This document shows, one piece after another, positions 18,193 through 26,881 of a DNA stretch of 55,452 nucleotides. The notes under the pieces were generated by a model. The model was given only the letters and a program-made list of their open reading frames with translations. It had not been told where the DNA came from and made no database searches. Both the position numbers and the translations under genes were made by a program. The stretch lies in NCBI GenBank assembly GCA_913058295.1, contig CAJXRD010000016.1:1-55452 (forward strand), in the 5' to 3' direction. Within the stretch, counting starts at the first letter, position 1. Each line of letters opens with the position of its first letter. The DNA is from an uncultured Flavobacteriales bacterium. GTDB taxonomy: Bacteria; Bacteroidota; Bacteroidia; Flavobacteriales; Flavobacteriaceae.

Positions 18193-18768
18193 ATGTCGCA
18201 ACCAGAATTATATTTCCCAAGAGATGTTGAATGGAGAGATTGGCTACATCAAAATCATCATATTCATACAAAGGGAATCTATCTTGTTTTTTATAAACTA
18301 GAAACTAAAACTCCTACTATGCGTTGGGAAGAAGCTGTTAAAGTGGCCTTATGCTTTGGTTGGATTGATAGTACTGTAAAAAGTTTAGGAGATGGAAAAC
18401 GACGTCAATTCTTTAGTCCTCGTAATCCAAAGAGTACTTGGAGCGCATTAAATAAAAAGTATATAATAGAATTGGAAACTGGAGGATTAATTCATGAAAG
18501 TGGTTGGAAAACTATCGAATTAGCAAAAAATACAGGAACTTGGTCAGCCATGGAGGATGTTGAAAATTTAATTATTCCTAAAGAACTTCAGAAAGCATTT
18601 TCAAAAAATCCAAATGCTTTTATAAATTACCAAAACTTCGCTCCTAGCTATCGCAAAGGATATCTTTCTTGGTTGCATCAAGCAAAACGGGATGCTACCA
18701 AAGAAAAAAGAATTTTAGAAATCATTAAACTTTGTGAAGCCAATATTAAAAACAGAGCGGATTGGTAA
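18193..18768 (+). CDS. YdeI/OmpD-associated family protein
   Basis: 191 residues. The pattern is that of the YdeI-like cytoplasmic family: WLHQNHHIHTKGIYLVFYK, then MRWEEAVKVALCFGWIDS, then RRQFFSPRNPKSTWSALN, with a C-terminal SYRKGYLSWLHQAKRDATKE. Some relatives have been linked to resistance to antimicrobial peptides, but the biochemical activity is not defined. It starts 2 bases after the M1 peptidase stop, so translation is probably coupled; the functional link to that secreted enzyme is unclear. Confidence 0.85.
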   Translation: MSQPELYFPRDVEWRDWLHQNHHIHTKGIYLVFYKLETKTPTMRWEEAVKVALCFGWIDSTVKSLGDGKRRQFFSPRNPKSTWSALNKKYIIELETGGLIHESGWKTIELAKNTGTWSAMEDVENLIIPKELQKAFSKNPNAFINYQNFAPSYRKGYLSWLHQAKRDATKEKRILEIIKLCEANIKNRADW

Positions 18769-18858
18769 CTATTTTAAAATTAAATATTTCTTTAATTTTT
18801 AATTGGAGGTTTAGATTTTATAAAACGCTAAGCATAGAATGTCCCTTTTAAAATACAC

Positions 18859-18866
18859 TATCTTTG
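18859..18866 (+). promoter_or_regulatory. Promoter -7 element (TATCTTTG) of the DEAD-box helicase gene
   Basis: Exact TAnnTTTG match 25 bases before the helicase start codon; no clear -33 TTG at the standard spacing. Confidence 0.6.
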
Positions 18867-18891
18867 CGCAAATTCTATGTAAATCGTTTCT

Positions 18892-20154
18892 ATGCACTTT
18901 AGTGATCTTGACCTAAACAAGCCTCTTTTAAAAGCAATTTTTGAGAAAAATTATGAAACTCCAACAGAGATTCAACAAAAAACCATCCCTTTAGTTTTAG
19001 CAAAAAAGGATGTAATTGCTTCGGCACAAACTGGAACCGGAAAAACAGCCGCTTTTGCCCTACCTATATTGCAATTATTATTTCATCAACAGAATGCAAA
19101 TAAAAAGCAAAAAAACATAAGAGCATTGATAGTAAGCCCTACAAGAGAGCTTGCACAACAGATTAACGATGAATTTACGGACTACTCTAAATATACCAAC
19201 CTTAACTCCACAGTAGTTTACGGAGGTGTATCTATTGATCCTCAAAAGAAAGTAATAAAAAAGGGAGTGGATATTTTAATCGCAACCCCTGGAAGATTAC
19301 TAGACCTTTGCAAACAAGAAATCATCGATCTTAGTTCAATTGAAATTTTAGTGCTCGATGAAGCAGATTTAATGCTGGATATGGGCTTTATAGATGATAT
19401 TAAAAAAATACACAGCTTATGTCCTGCTGAAAAACAAGTCCTTTTATTTTCTGCAACCATGCCTTCAAAAGTGGTCCATTTTGCTAAAAGCCTTTTAACA
19501 AACCCAGAAATAGTAGAAATAATTTCAAAAAAATCGGAGGCAACTAAAGTAAAACAACTGCTATATTATGTCCCAAAGCCTAATAAAATAGAGCTTTGTT
19601 TGCAGTTATTAAGAAATACCATAAAAGGAAACATCCTTATTTTTAGAAGAACTAGAAAAGGAGTGGATAATTTAGAACAAACTCTTTTAAAAAATGGTTT
19701 TAAAGTAGAGACTTTACATGGAGAAAAAAGTCAAAACCTACGACAGAACGCATTAAATAAGTTCAAGAATAATGAAGTAAATATATTAATCGCTACTGAT
19801 GTTGCTTCTAGAGGTATTGATATTGAGGATTTAGATGTAGTGATAAATTTTGACATTCCAAATGTTTCTGAAACCTATGTACACCGAATTGGTAGAACGG
19901 GTCGTGCAGGAAAAAAAGGCACTTCGTATTCTTTCTGTTCGATAGATGAAAAAAAATATATTGCCGATATTCAAAAAACAATTAAGAAAGCCATCCCTAT
20001 TGTAGAAGACCACCCCTTTGCTTTGAAACCAAAAGTAAAAACAAAAGATAAAACAAAGGGTAAAGGTAAAGATCACAAAAAAAAGAATTCTACTAATACT
20101 AAAAAAGGTCGGAAGTCAGCAGCTTCAAAGAAAAACAAGAAGCGTTGGTATTAA
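18892..20154 (+). CDS. DEAD-box ATP-dependent RNA helicase (RhlE-like)
   Basis: 420 residues with the full helicase motif set: the Q-motif region YETPTEIQQKTIP, motif I AQTGTGKT (45-52), PTRELAQQ, TPGRLLD, the DEAD motif in VLDEADLMLD, SAT in LFSATMP, ATDVASRGIDI, and motif VI HRIGRTGRAG. A lysine-rich basic tail of about 50 residues ends the protein, as in the RhlE/DeaD-type enzymes of flavobacteria, and probably gives nonspecific RNA binding. Likely roles are ribosome assembly or cold-related mRNA remodelling. A single-gene unit with its own promoter. Confidence 0.94.
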   Translation: MHFSDLDLNKPLLKAIFEKNYETPTEIQQKTIPLVLAKKDVIASAQTGTGKTAAFALPILQLLFHQQNANKKQKNIRALIVSPTRELAQQINDEFTDYSKYTNLNSTVVYGGVSIDPQKKVIKKGVDILIATPGRLLDLCKQEIIDLSSIEILVLDEADLMLDMGFIDDIKKIHSLCPAEKQVLLFSATMPSKVVHFAKSLLTNPEIVEIISKKSEATKVKQLLYYVPKPNKIELCLQLLRNTIKGNILIFRRTRKGVDNLEQTLLKNGFKVETLHGEKSQNLRQNALNKFKNNEVNILIATDVASRGIDIEDLDVVINFDIPNVSETYVHRIGRTGRAGKKGTSYSFCSIDEKKYIADIQKTIKKAIPIVEDHPFALKPKVKTKDKTKGKGKDHKKKNSTNTKKGRKSAASKKNKKRWY

Positions 20155-20245
20155 TATAGATTATAAATTTTTCAGGAAATTGATTCGATTTTTTTCTAAA
20201 AAAAAATTTATATTTCTCAAGATCACCCACTTCTTTTTAAAAGTC

Positions 20246-20253
20246 TATATTTG
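20246..20253 (+). promoter_or_regulatory. Promoter -7 element (TATATTTG) of the SulP transporter gene
   Basis: Exact TAnnTTTG match 23 bases upstream of the ATG at 20276. It lies inside the longer open frame, so it argues that the upstream ATG at 20180 is not used. Confidence 0.6.
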
Positions 20254-20275
20254 CGCGCTTTATAAATACACAGAA

Positions 20276-21889
20276 ATGCAAAGATTACTAAAAAACTTTA
20301 CCTTCAATCCTAAGAACGATATCCTATCCGGATTAACCGTTGCTCTTGCTCTTGTTCCTGAAGCAGTAGCATTTGCATTTGTAGCAGGAATAGATCCTTT
20401 AGTTGGTCTTTATGGCGCATTTATGATGGGAATTGTAACCGCAATATTTGGTGGTCGACCTGGTATGATCTCTGGTGCAACTGGTGCCATGGCTGTAGTA
20501 ATGGTGCATTTAATTCAAAAGGGAAATGAAGTAGGTGTCGGATTAGAAACTCCAATAGAAAACTTAGGGCTTCAATGGTTATTTATCACCTTACTATTTG
20601 TGGGTGCCATACAGATTTCGGCAGGTGTATTTAAATTAGGAAAATTTGTTAGGCTAATCCCCCACTCCGTAATGATGGGTTTTGTAAACGGGTTGGCAAT
20701 AGTTATATTTTTATCTCAATTGGGGCTTTTTAAAGAAACCGTAAATGGAGAGAAAGAATGGATGCAAGGTTCCAATCTTTGGATAATGCTAGGCTTTGTA
20801 GGTCTTACTATGGCGATAATGTATTTATTACCTAAAGTAACCAAGAAAGTTCCCGCAGCACTTGTTGCTATTATTGTGGTTGCAGCGATTACAATATTTG
20901 GAGATGTTGGAGTTAGTACGGTAGGTTCATTTATTGCTGATGGTGGTGGTGAAGGTTTACAAGGATCCTTACCTACATTTCAAGCACAGATTTTTGGCCT
21001 ATTCGATACTTTAGCTGGTAACTGGGGATTGATTCTATCAACAGCAGTATTATTAGCTGCGGTTGGATTAATTGAATCTTTAATGACGCTAAATCTCATC
21101 GATGATATGACAGAGACTCGTGGAAGTGGAAATAGAGAATGTGTTGCTCAAGGTGGCGCAAACATCCTCAACGGTCTTTTTGGCGGTATGGGTGGTTGTG
21201 CAATGATCGGTCAATCTATCATTAATGTAAATTCTGGAGGTCGTGGTAGATTATCTGGTATTGTAGCAGCTTTAGCCTTGCTAGGTTTTGTATTATTTGG
21301 CGCACCACTTATTGAGCAAATTCCAATTGCTGCATTAGTAGGTGTTATGTTTATGGTGGTTATCGGAACTTTTGCTTGGAGTAGTTTTAGAATATTACAT
21401 AAAATTCCATTAGCTGATGCTATTGTATTAATCACTGTTTCTGCTGTAACGGTATGGCAAGATTTAGCTATTGCAGTAATTGTGGGGGTAATTATGTCTG
21501 CTTTAGTATTCTCTTGGCAAAATGCAACCATGATTCGTGCACGCAAACGTATTAAAGAAAATGGCACTAAGGTTTATGAAATTTGGGGACCTCTATTTTT
21601 TGGTTCTTCACAATCGTTTAATGGTAAATTCGATTTTAAAACGGATCCCGATAACATTGAAATCGATTTTATCGAGTCTAAAGTTGGTGATCATTCTGGT
21701 ATTGAAGCTTTACAAAGTGTAACTAATAAATATCTAGCATTAGGAAAAAAGGTGAAACTAACTCATTTAAGTCCTGAATGTAAAATGATCTTACTTAAAG
21801 CGAACCCAAAATTCGATGACATTATTGAAAGTTCCATCGAAGATCCTCGTTATCATGTAGTAACAAACCTATTGGATAGTGACGTATAG
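20276..21889 (+). CDS. SulP-family anion transporter
   Basis: 537 residues from the ATG at 20276; the frame opens at 20180, but a promoter element lies between and the extra N-terminus is not SulP-like. The protein begins with the family signature around DILSGLTVALALVPEAVAFA, has about 10-12 membrane spans with conserved FVNGLAIVIF, and ends in a short cytoplasmic STAS-like domain (DIEIDFIES-type strand and HSGIEALQ). SulP proteins carry sulfate, bicarbonate or other anions, often with sodium or protons. The TSUP transporter gene follows after 28 bases, suggesting shared expression. The substrate is not determined. Confidence 0.92.
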   Translation: MQRLLKNFTFNPKNDILSGLTVALALVPEAVAFAFVAGIDPLVGLYGAFMMGIVTAIFGGRPGMISGATGAMAVVMVHLIQKGNEVGVGLETPIENLGLQWLFITLLFVGAIQISAGVFKLGKFVRLIPHSVMMGFVNGLAIVIFLSQLGLFKETVNGEKEWMQGSNLWIMLGFVGLTMAIMYLLPKVTKKVPAALVAIIVVAAITIFGDVGVSTVGSFIADGGGEGLQGSLPTFQAQIFGLFDTLAGNWGLILSTAVLLAAVGLIESLMTLNLIDDMTETRGSGNRECVAQGGANILNGLFGGMGGCAMIGQSIINVNSGGRGRLSGIVAALALLGFVLFGAPLIEQIPIAALVGVMFMVVIGTFAWSSFRILHKIPLADAIVLITVSAVTVWQDLAIAVIVGVIMSALVFSWQNATMIRARKRIKENGTKVYEIWGPLFFGSSQSFNGKFDFKTDPDNIEIDFIESKVGDHSGIEALQSVTNKYLALGKKVKLTHLSPECKMILLKANPKFDDIIESSIEDPRYHVVTNLLDSDV

Positions 21890-21917
21890 AGAGTTATCTT
21901 TAAGGTCAAATTAATCC

Positions 21918-22682
21918 ATGACCGAACTATTTTTAAATATTGATTTTCTTTTAATCCTTATTTTATTTTTTGCTGGAGTACTAAGTTTTTCCATTTCTAC
22001 AATTAGCGGTGGTGGCGGCGCATTAATGTTAATACCTTTATTAAACTTTATTGTAGGCACATCTAAAACAGCTCCAATAATAAATCTTGGTGCTTTTATT
22101 AGTAGGCCTTCAAGGATTATTATTTTTTGGAAAAATATCGTTTGGAAAGTCTTTTGGTATTATGTTCCATCTGCAATGTTAGGAGCAGTAATCGCTGCTT
22201 ATTTCTTTTCTGAAATGAAAATAGCTTGGCTACAAATAATCATAGCACTCTTTCTAATAAGCACCTTTTTTCAATATCGCTTCGGAAAAAAAGAACGCTC
22301 CTTCCCTGTTCGGCTATGGCATTTTATTCCATTAGGGTTTTTAGTGTCTATAGTGGGAACTTTTACAGGAGGAATGGGCCCTATTCTTAACCCCTTTTAC
22401 CTAAATGCAGGAATTACCAAAGAAGAATTAGTAGGCACCAAAGCAGCAAATTCATTTTTCCTCGGAATTGCACAAATTAGCAGCTATACTTTTTTCGGTA
22501 TACTCAACACAGAACTTTGGATTTATGGAATTACATTAGGTATTGGCGCTACCTTCGGAAACCTAATAGGTAAAAAATTGTTAGCGAAAATGAGCAACTT
22601 ATTATTCAGGAAACTGGTGATCTTAATTATGGTAATCAGTGGTGTTTTATTACTTATAAAAGCGGTATTAAGCTTATCCTAA
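21918..22682 (+). CDS. TSUP (TauE/SafE) family anion exporter-like membrane protein
   Basis: 254 residues, about eight membrane spans. The TSUP pattern appears twice, as expected: ISGGGGALMLIPLL near the N-terminus and GTFTGGMGPILNPFYL in the middle, each followed by a KAAN- or SRPS-type loop. Members move sulfite, sulfoacetate or other organosulfur and small anions. The SulP gene just upstream makes a sulfur-oxyanion role plausible, but bicarbonate or another anion is equally possible. The assignment to the family is secure; the substrate is inference. Confidence 0.9.
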   Translation: MTELFLNIDFLLILILFFAGVLSFSISTISGGGGALMLIPLLNFIVGTSKTAPIINLGAFISRPSRIIIFWKNIVWKVFWYYVPSAMLGAVIAAYFFSEMKIAWLQIIIALFLISTFFQYRFGKKERSFPVRLWHFIPLGFLVSIVGTFTGGMGPILNPFYLNAGITKEELVGTKAANSFFLGIAQISSYTFFGILNTELWIYGITLGIGATFGNLIGKKLLAKMSNLLFRKLVILIMVISGVLLLIKAVLSLS

Positions 22683-22734
22683 TTCTAGAATTGTTAATTT
22701 TTCAGATTGACTGAATTTTCCTATTTTCATTTTC

Positions 22735-22742
22735 TATCTTTA
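22735..22742 (+). promoter_or_regulatory. Promoter -7-like element (TATCTTTA) of the Asp-box protein gene
   Basis: One mismatch to TAnnTTTG; 28 bases before the chosen ATG at 22770. Confidence 0.45.
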
Positions 22743-22769
22743 GAAACTATTAAAAAACAAATTCCAACT

Positions 22770-25700
22770 ATGAAGAATATATTTACTATGATATTGCTAT
22801 GCCTTGCAGTATCTATTTCTGCACAAGAAATATCTATGGACGTATTGAAAGATATGAAACCAAGAAATATTGGACCTGGCGGAATGTCTGGTAGAGTAAC
22901 TGCGATAGATGTAGTGACGAATAGCCCAGATGTGATGTATGTTGGTACCGCTTCTGGTGGTCTTTGGAAATCGGAAAGTGGAGGAATTACTTGGAATCCT
23001 ATTTTTGAAAATGAAGCAACTGCTTCTATTGGAGCAGTAGCGGTTCAGCAATCCAACCCATCCGTTATTTGGGTAGGTACAGGTGAAGGAAACCCAAGAA
23101 ATAGTTTAAACGGTGGTTTTGGGGTCTATCGTTCTTTAAATGGTGGAAAGAACTGGGATCTAATGGGTCTCGAAAACACTCGTCATATTCATCGTATTAT
23201 TATTGACCCAAGCAATCCGAATGTAATATATGTAGGAGCTATCGGTTCTCCTTGGGGAGAACATGAAGAACGAGGAGTTTTTAAAACTACCGATGGTGGG
23301 AAAACTTGGAATAAAATACTTTATGCCAATATTAAAACTGGTGTCGGCGATATGGTGATGGATCCCTCAAATCCAAACAAACTAATTGTTGCGCTATGGG
23401 AACACAAACGTGACCCTTGGTTTTTTAATTCTGGAGGAGAAGGTTCTGGTATTTATATCACTCATAATGGTGGAGAAACATGGGAAGAGCGTACCAATAA
23501 AGATGGTTTACCTAAAGGAGATTTGGGTAGAATTGGATTAGCAATTGCTAAAAACAAACCCAATATTGTATATGCGCTGATTGAAGCCAAAAAGAATGCA
23601 TTATATAAAAGTGAAGATGGAGGTTTTACCTTTAAAAAGATAAACGACAAAAGTGATATTGGAAATCGCCCATTTTATTATAGCGATATCTTTGTAGATC
23701 CTCAAAATGAAAACAGAGTCTATTCGGTTTTTACTTATGTAAATGTTTCAGAAGATGGAGGGAAAAACTTCACTCAATTAATGCCAGCTTATGGGGTTGA
23801 TAATGGCGTACATCCAGATCATCACGCCTGGTGGATTCATCCAGATAACGGCAATTTTATGATTGACGGAAATGATGGAGGCATGAACATTACACATGAT
23901 GGTGGAAAAACTTGGCGATTTATTGGAAACCTTCCTGTTGCACAATTTTATCATATTGCTGTAGATAATGAAATTCCATATAACGTATATGGAGGAATGC
24001 AAGACAATGGAAGTTGGAGAGGGCCTGCTTACGTTTGGCGCTCACAAGGAATAAAAAATGACTATTGGCAAGAAATTTCTTTTGGTGATGGATTTGATGT
24101 TGTTCCAGACAAAGACGACAGTCGCTATGGCTGGACGATGAGTCAACAGGGTTATGTAGATCGTTATGACTGGAAAACTAGAAATAATTATACGGTACGA
24201 CCTACTCATCCAGACCCAGATGTAAAGCTTAGGTTCAATTGGAATTCAGCCATAAATATAGATCCTTTTAATAATAGCACTATTTATTTTGGAAGTCAAT
24301 TTGTACATAAATCAACAGATAAAGGCCTTACTTGGAAAATCATTTCAGAAGATTTAACTACCAACGATCCTGAAAAACAGAAACAAAACGAAAGTGGCGG
24401 AATTACTTTGGATGCCACTGGTGCAGAAAACCATACTACTATTCTAGTTATTGAACCTTCGCCATTAGAACAAAATATGCTTTGGGTTGCTTCAGATGAT
24501 GGGCGTGTCCATTATACTCAAAATGGAGGAAGTGACTGGAATGAAGTTTCCAATAATTTATCAGATTTACCAAAAGGTAGTTGGATTACTCAAATTAAAG
24601 CCTCCAATAAAAATAAAGGAGAAGCTTTATTAGTTGCCAACGATTACCGAAGATTTAATTTTGAACCCTATGTTTATAGAACAACTAACTACGGAAAGAA
24701 TTGGGATCGAATTGTATTTGAAAATGATGTTTTAAGTTATGCTCTCTGTATAATTGAAGATCCTGTTGAAAAGAATTTATTATTCTTAGGAACAGATGAT
24801 GGATTATATATATCCATAAACGCTGGATCTTCTTGGACAAAATGGACCAATGGTTTCCCTACCGTTCCGGTTAAGGACTTAGTAATTCAAGAACGTGAAA
24901 ATGATTTGATTATTGGGACATTTGGTCGTGCTGCTTGGGTTTTAGATGATTTAAAACCTTTACGTGCTATTGCAAAAGATTATAAGGTATTAGAATCAGA
25001 TGTTGTTTTGTTTGAAACCCCAGATGCTTATCAAGTTTCCTATCAACAGCCAACCGGAAGTAGATTTGGAGCAGATGCCATCTTTCAAGGTGAGAACAGA
25101 GCTTATGGGGCGAGAATTCCTTATTATTTTCAAAAGATAGAAGAGGATGCTCCGACAAACTCAGCAACCGATGATGACAATAATTCAGAAGAAAGTGATA
25201 CTTCGACAAGCTCAGAAACTGAGGAAGAAAAGGATGTAGATGAAAAATATTCCGAAGGCAAACATAAAGATTCTATTTATTTAAAAATTTATGATGGAGA
25301 ACGTTTGATTAGAAGTTTAAAGAAAAAAACACCAGATAGCACTGGAATTTATCATTGGTCTTGGTCTATGAATGAATCTGGAGTGGATAGGCCTTCTCGT
25401 AAAATTGAAGAGCGTAAAAATGAACCAAGAGGTGTTTCGGTTAAACCTGGAACTTATAGATTAGAATTAAATTACATGGATAATTTAACATCAAGTTCTG
25501 TTAATATTATGAGTGACCCACGAGTTGAAATTTCAGAAAAGGCAATTAACGAAACTTATCAAAGAGGTAAAGAATTAGAAGACTTAACTCAAATAACAAC
25601 GAAGGCTGTTAAACAATTAGTGGAAAGTAAGAATGTCGCTAAAAAATACAAAAGCGACTTAATAACTTTGGATAAAGTTTTATATAAAGAAGAAATCAAA

Positions 25701-26027
25701 TCTAGCAAGGAAGTTATAAAAAGAATAGATTCTATAATTGATGGATATTTAGGCAAAGAAGACAAAAGGCAAGGAATTACTAATAGTGATTATGTCTCTG
25801 TTAGGCAAAGACTAGGAACTGCAAGATGGTATTCTGGTAGTAGACCTAACGGAATGACTACAACAGAAAGTAATTTATTAGATCTAGCTAGAACGCAACT
25901 TGAAACTCTTTTAAAAGATACCAATTTGTTTTTTGAAGAAGAATGGGTAGATTATAAAACAGAAATGAACCAGTTAGATTTATCCCCTTTTAAAAAGACG
26001 CAAAGATTTTTTATAAAAGAGAAATAG
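22770..26027 (+). CDS. Large secreted Asp-box (BNR/sortilin-like) beta-propeller protein
   Basis: 1085 residues from the ATG at 22770, which gives a signal peptide (MKNIFTMILLCLAVSISAQ); the longer frame from 22707 would bury it. At least eleven Asp-box motifs of the form SxDGGxTW are spread over the first ~700 residues, for example SLNGGKNWD, TTDGGKTWN, THDGGKTWR and TQNGGSDWN. This indicates one or two large propellers of the VPS10/sortilin type, often mislabelled as glycosyl hydrolases. An acidic Ser/Thr-rich linker (about 790-830) separates this from a beta domain and a C-terminal helical, coiled-coil-like region. No catalytic residues are evident; binding or scaffolding in the envelope is likely. 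Confidence 0.88.
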   Translation: MKNIFTMILLCLAVSISAQEISMDVLKDMKPRNIGPGGMSGRVTAIDVVTNSPDVMYVGTASGGLWKSESGGITWNPIFENEATASIGAVAVQQSNPSVIWVGTGEGNPRNSLNGGFGVYRSLNGGKNWDLMGLENTRHIHRIIIDPSNPNVIYVGAIGSPWGEHEERGVFKTTDGGKTWNKILYANIKTGVGDMVMDPSNPNKLIVALWEHKRDPWFFNSGGEGSGIYITHNGGETWEERTNKDGLPKGDLGRIGLAIAKNKPNIVYALIEAKKNALYKSEDGGFTFKKINDKSDIGNRPFYYSDIFVDPQNENRVYSVFTYVNVSEDGGKNFTQLMPAYGVDNGVHPDHHAWWIHPDNGNFMIDGNDGGMNITHDGGKTWRFIGNLPVAQFYHIAVDNEIPYNVYGGMQDNGSWRGPAYVWRSQGIKNDYWQEISFGDGFDVVPDKDDSRYGWTMSQQGYVDRYDWKTRNNYTVRPTHPDPDVKLRFNWNSAINIDPFNNSTIYFGSQFVHKSTDKGLTWKIISEDLTTNDPEKQKQNESGGITLDATGAENHTTILVIEPSPLEQNMLWVASDDGRVHYTQNGGSDWNEVSNNLSDLPKGSWITQIKASNKNKGEALLVANDYRRFNFEPYVYRTTNYGKNWDRIVFENDVLSYALCIIEDPVEKNLLFLGTDDGLYISINAGSSWTKWTNGFPTVPVKDLVIQERENDLIIGTFGRAAWVLDDLKPLRAIAKDYKVLESDVVLFETPDAYQVSYQQPTGSRFGADAIFQGENRAYGARIPYYFQKIEEDAPTNSATDDDNNSEESDTSTSSETEEEKDVDEKYSEGKHKDSIYLKIYDGERLIRSLKKKTPDSTGIYHWSWSMNESGVDRPSRKIEERKNEPRGVSVKPGTYRLELNYMDNLTSSSVNIMSDPRVEISEKAINETYQRGKELEDLTQITTKAVKQLVESKNVAKKYKSDLITLDKVLYKEEIKSSKEVIKRIDSIIDGYLGKEDKRQGITNSDYVSVRQRLGTARWYSGSRPNGMTTTESNLLDLARTQLETLLKDTNLFFEEEWVDYKTEMNQLDLSPFKKTQRFFIKEK
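25149..25219. repeat. Two REP-like units inside an open reading frame
   Basis: GCTCCGACAAACTCAGCAAC (25149-25168) and ACTTCGACAAGCTCAGAAAC (25200-25219) are near-copies 51 bases apart in the same orientation and reading frame. They match the CTTCGA...CTCAG pattern of the intergenic copies near 52.5 and 54.6 kb and encode part of the acidic linker of the Asp-box protein. Confidence 0.6.
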
Positions 26028-26091
26028 TGTTTACTTTATATATGATAAAAGGAGGAATCTCATTATCTTTAAAACCAATAAAAAAACAACA

Positions 26092-26691
26092 ATGATGAAA
26101 AAAATAGGATTATCCATTATAGCAATAGCTTTTATAGCATTTACATCTTGTAAAGAAGAAAAGAAAGAATCGCAAGAAGAGCTTAATAAAACAGAAGAAG
26201 TAAAAAAAGAAGTTGAGCCTATTATTAGTTCAACTGAAAAAAAAGAAATTATGGTTCGTTTAGATGCCAAAAGTGATAGTAAAGCTACTGGGAAGTTGTT
26301 TATAAAAGAAGTAGATGGTATGGTTTTTTTAGAAGCTAAATTTATGGGATTAACACCTGGCGCGCATGCTATCCATATTCATGAAAAAGCGGATTGCTCC
26401 TCTGAAGATGGAAAATCTTCAGGTGGACATTGGAACCCAACCTTTAAAAACCATGGTAAATGGGGAGATGAAAATGGATACCATAAAGGAGATATAGGGA
26501 ATTTTGAAGTTGGAGAAAATGGTTATGGGAAAATAGCGATGGAAACGAATGAGTGGTGTATTGGCTGTGACGATGAAACAAAAAATATTGTTGGTAAAGC
26601 TATAATTGTTCATCAAGGTACTGACGATTTTGTATCACAACCTTCAGGTGCTGCAGGTGCAAGAGTTAGCTGTGGTGGAATCATACAATAA
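26092..26691 (+). CDS. sodC: Cu,Zn superoxide dismutase, lipoprotein form
   Basis: 199 residues. A lipoprotein signal ends at Cys20 (AFIAFTSCKEE), followed by a charged linker of about 40 residues and then the SOD domain. Copper and zinc ligands are all visible: HIHEKADC, GGHWNP, the zinc loop NHGKWGDENGYHKGDIGN, the later IVHQGTDDF, and the active-site Arg in AGARVSCGG. The enzyme converts superoxide to oxygen and peroxide at the cell surface or in the periplasm. It follows the Asp-box gene by 64 bases and is closed by a strong terminator. An alternative start two residues later (second Met) is not excluded. Confidence 0.95.
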   Translation: MMKKIGLSIIAIAFIAFTSCKEEKKESQEELNKTEEVKKEVEPIISSTEKKEIMVRLDAKSDSKATGKLFIKEVDGMVFLEAKFMGLTPGAHAIHIHEKADCSSEDGKSSGGHWNPTFKNHGKWGDENGYHKGDIGNFEVGENGYGKIAMETNEWCIGCDDETKNIVGKAIIVHQGTDDFVSQPSGAAGARVSCGGIIQ

Positions 26692-26712
26692 ACAATTATT
26701 TATATAAAAATG

Positions 26713-26745
26713 AAGACCGCAAATAAAATAGTTGCGGTCTTTTTA
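26713..26745 (+). terminator. Terminator of the sodC gene
   Basis: AAGACCGCAA (26713-26722) pairs exactly with TTGCGGTCTT (26732-26741), then T residues, about 20 bases after the stop. Confidence 0.92.
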
Positions 26746-26881
26746 AATATAACCTTTAATGTTTCTTTTTAGGGACACCAATTTGTTTGATGTTTACTTT
26801 ATGTTTCATTAAGGATAGTAGATTAACTTATTCTAATAAGTATAAAACAAATACCCTGCCAAAAGAATTTAAATTAATCAA

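Noticed and set aside
20180-20275. Upstream extension of the SulP gene
   Set aside because: Extra residues are basic and aromatic, unlike the family, and a TAnnTTTG promoter element lies inside the segment.
22707-22769. Upstream extension of the Asp-box protein gene
   Set aside because: A -7-like element lies in it and a normal signal peptide begins at 22770.
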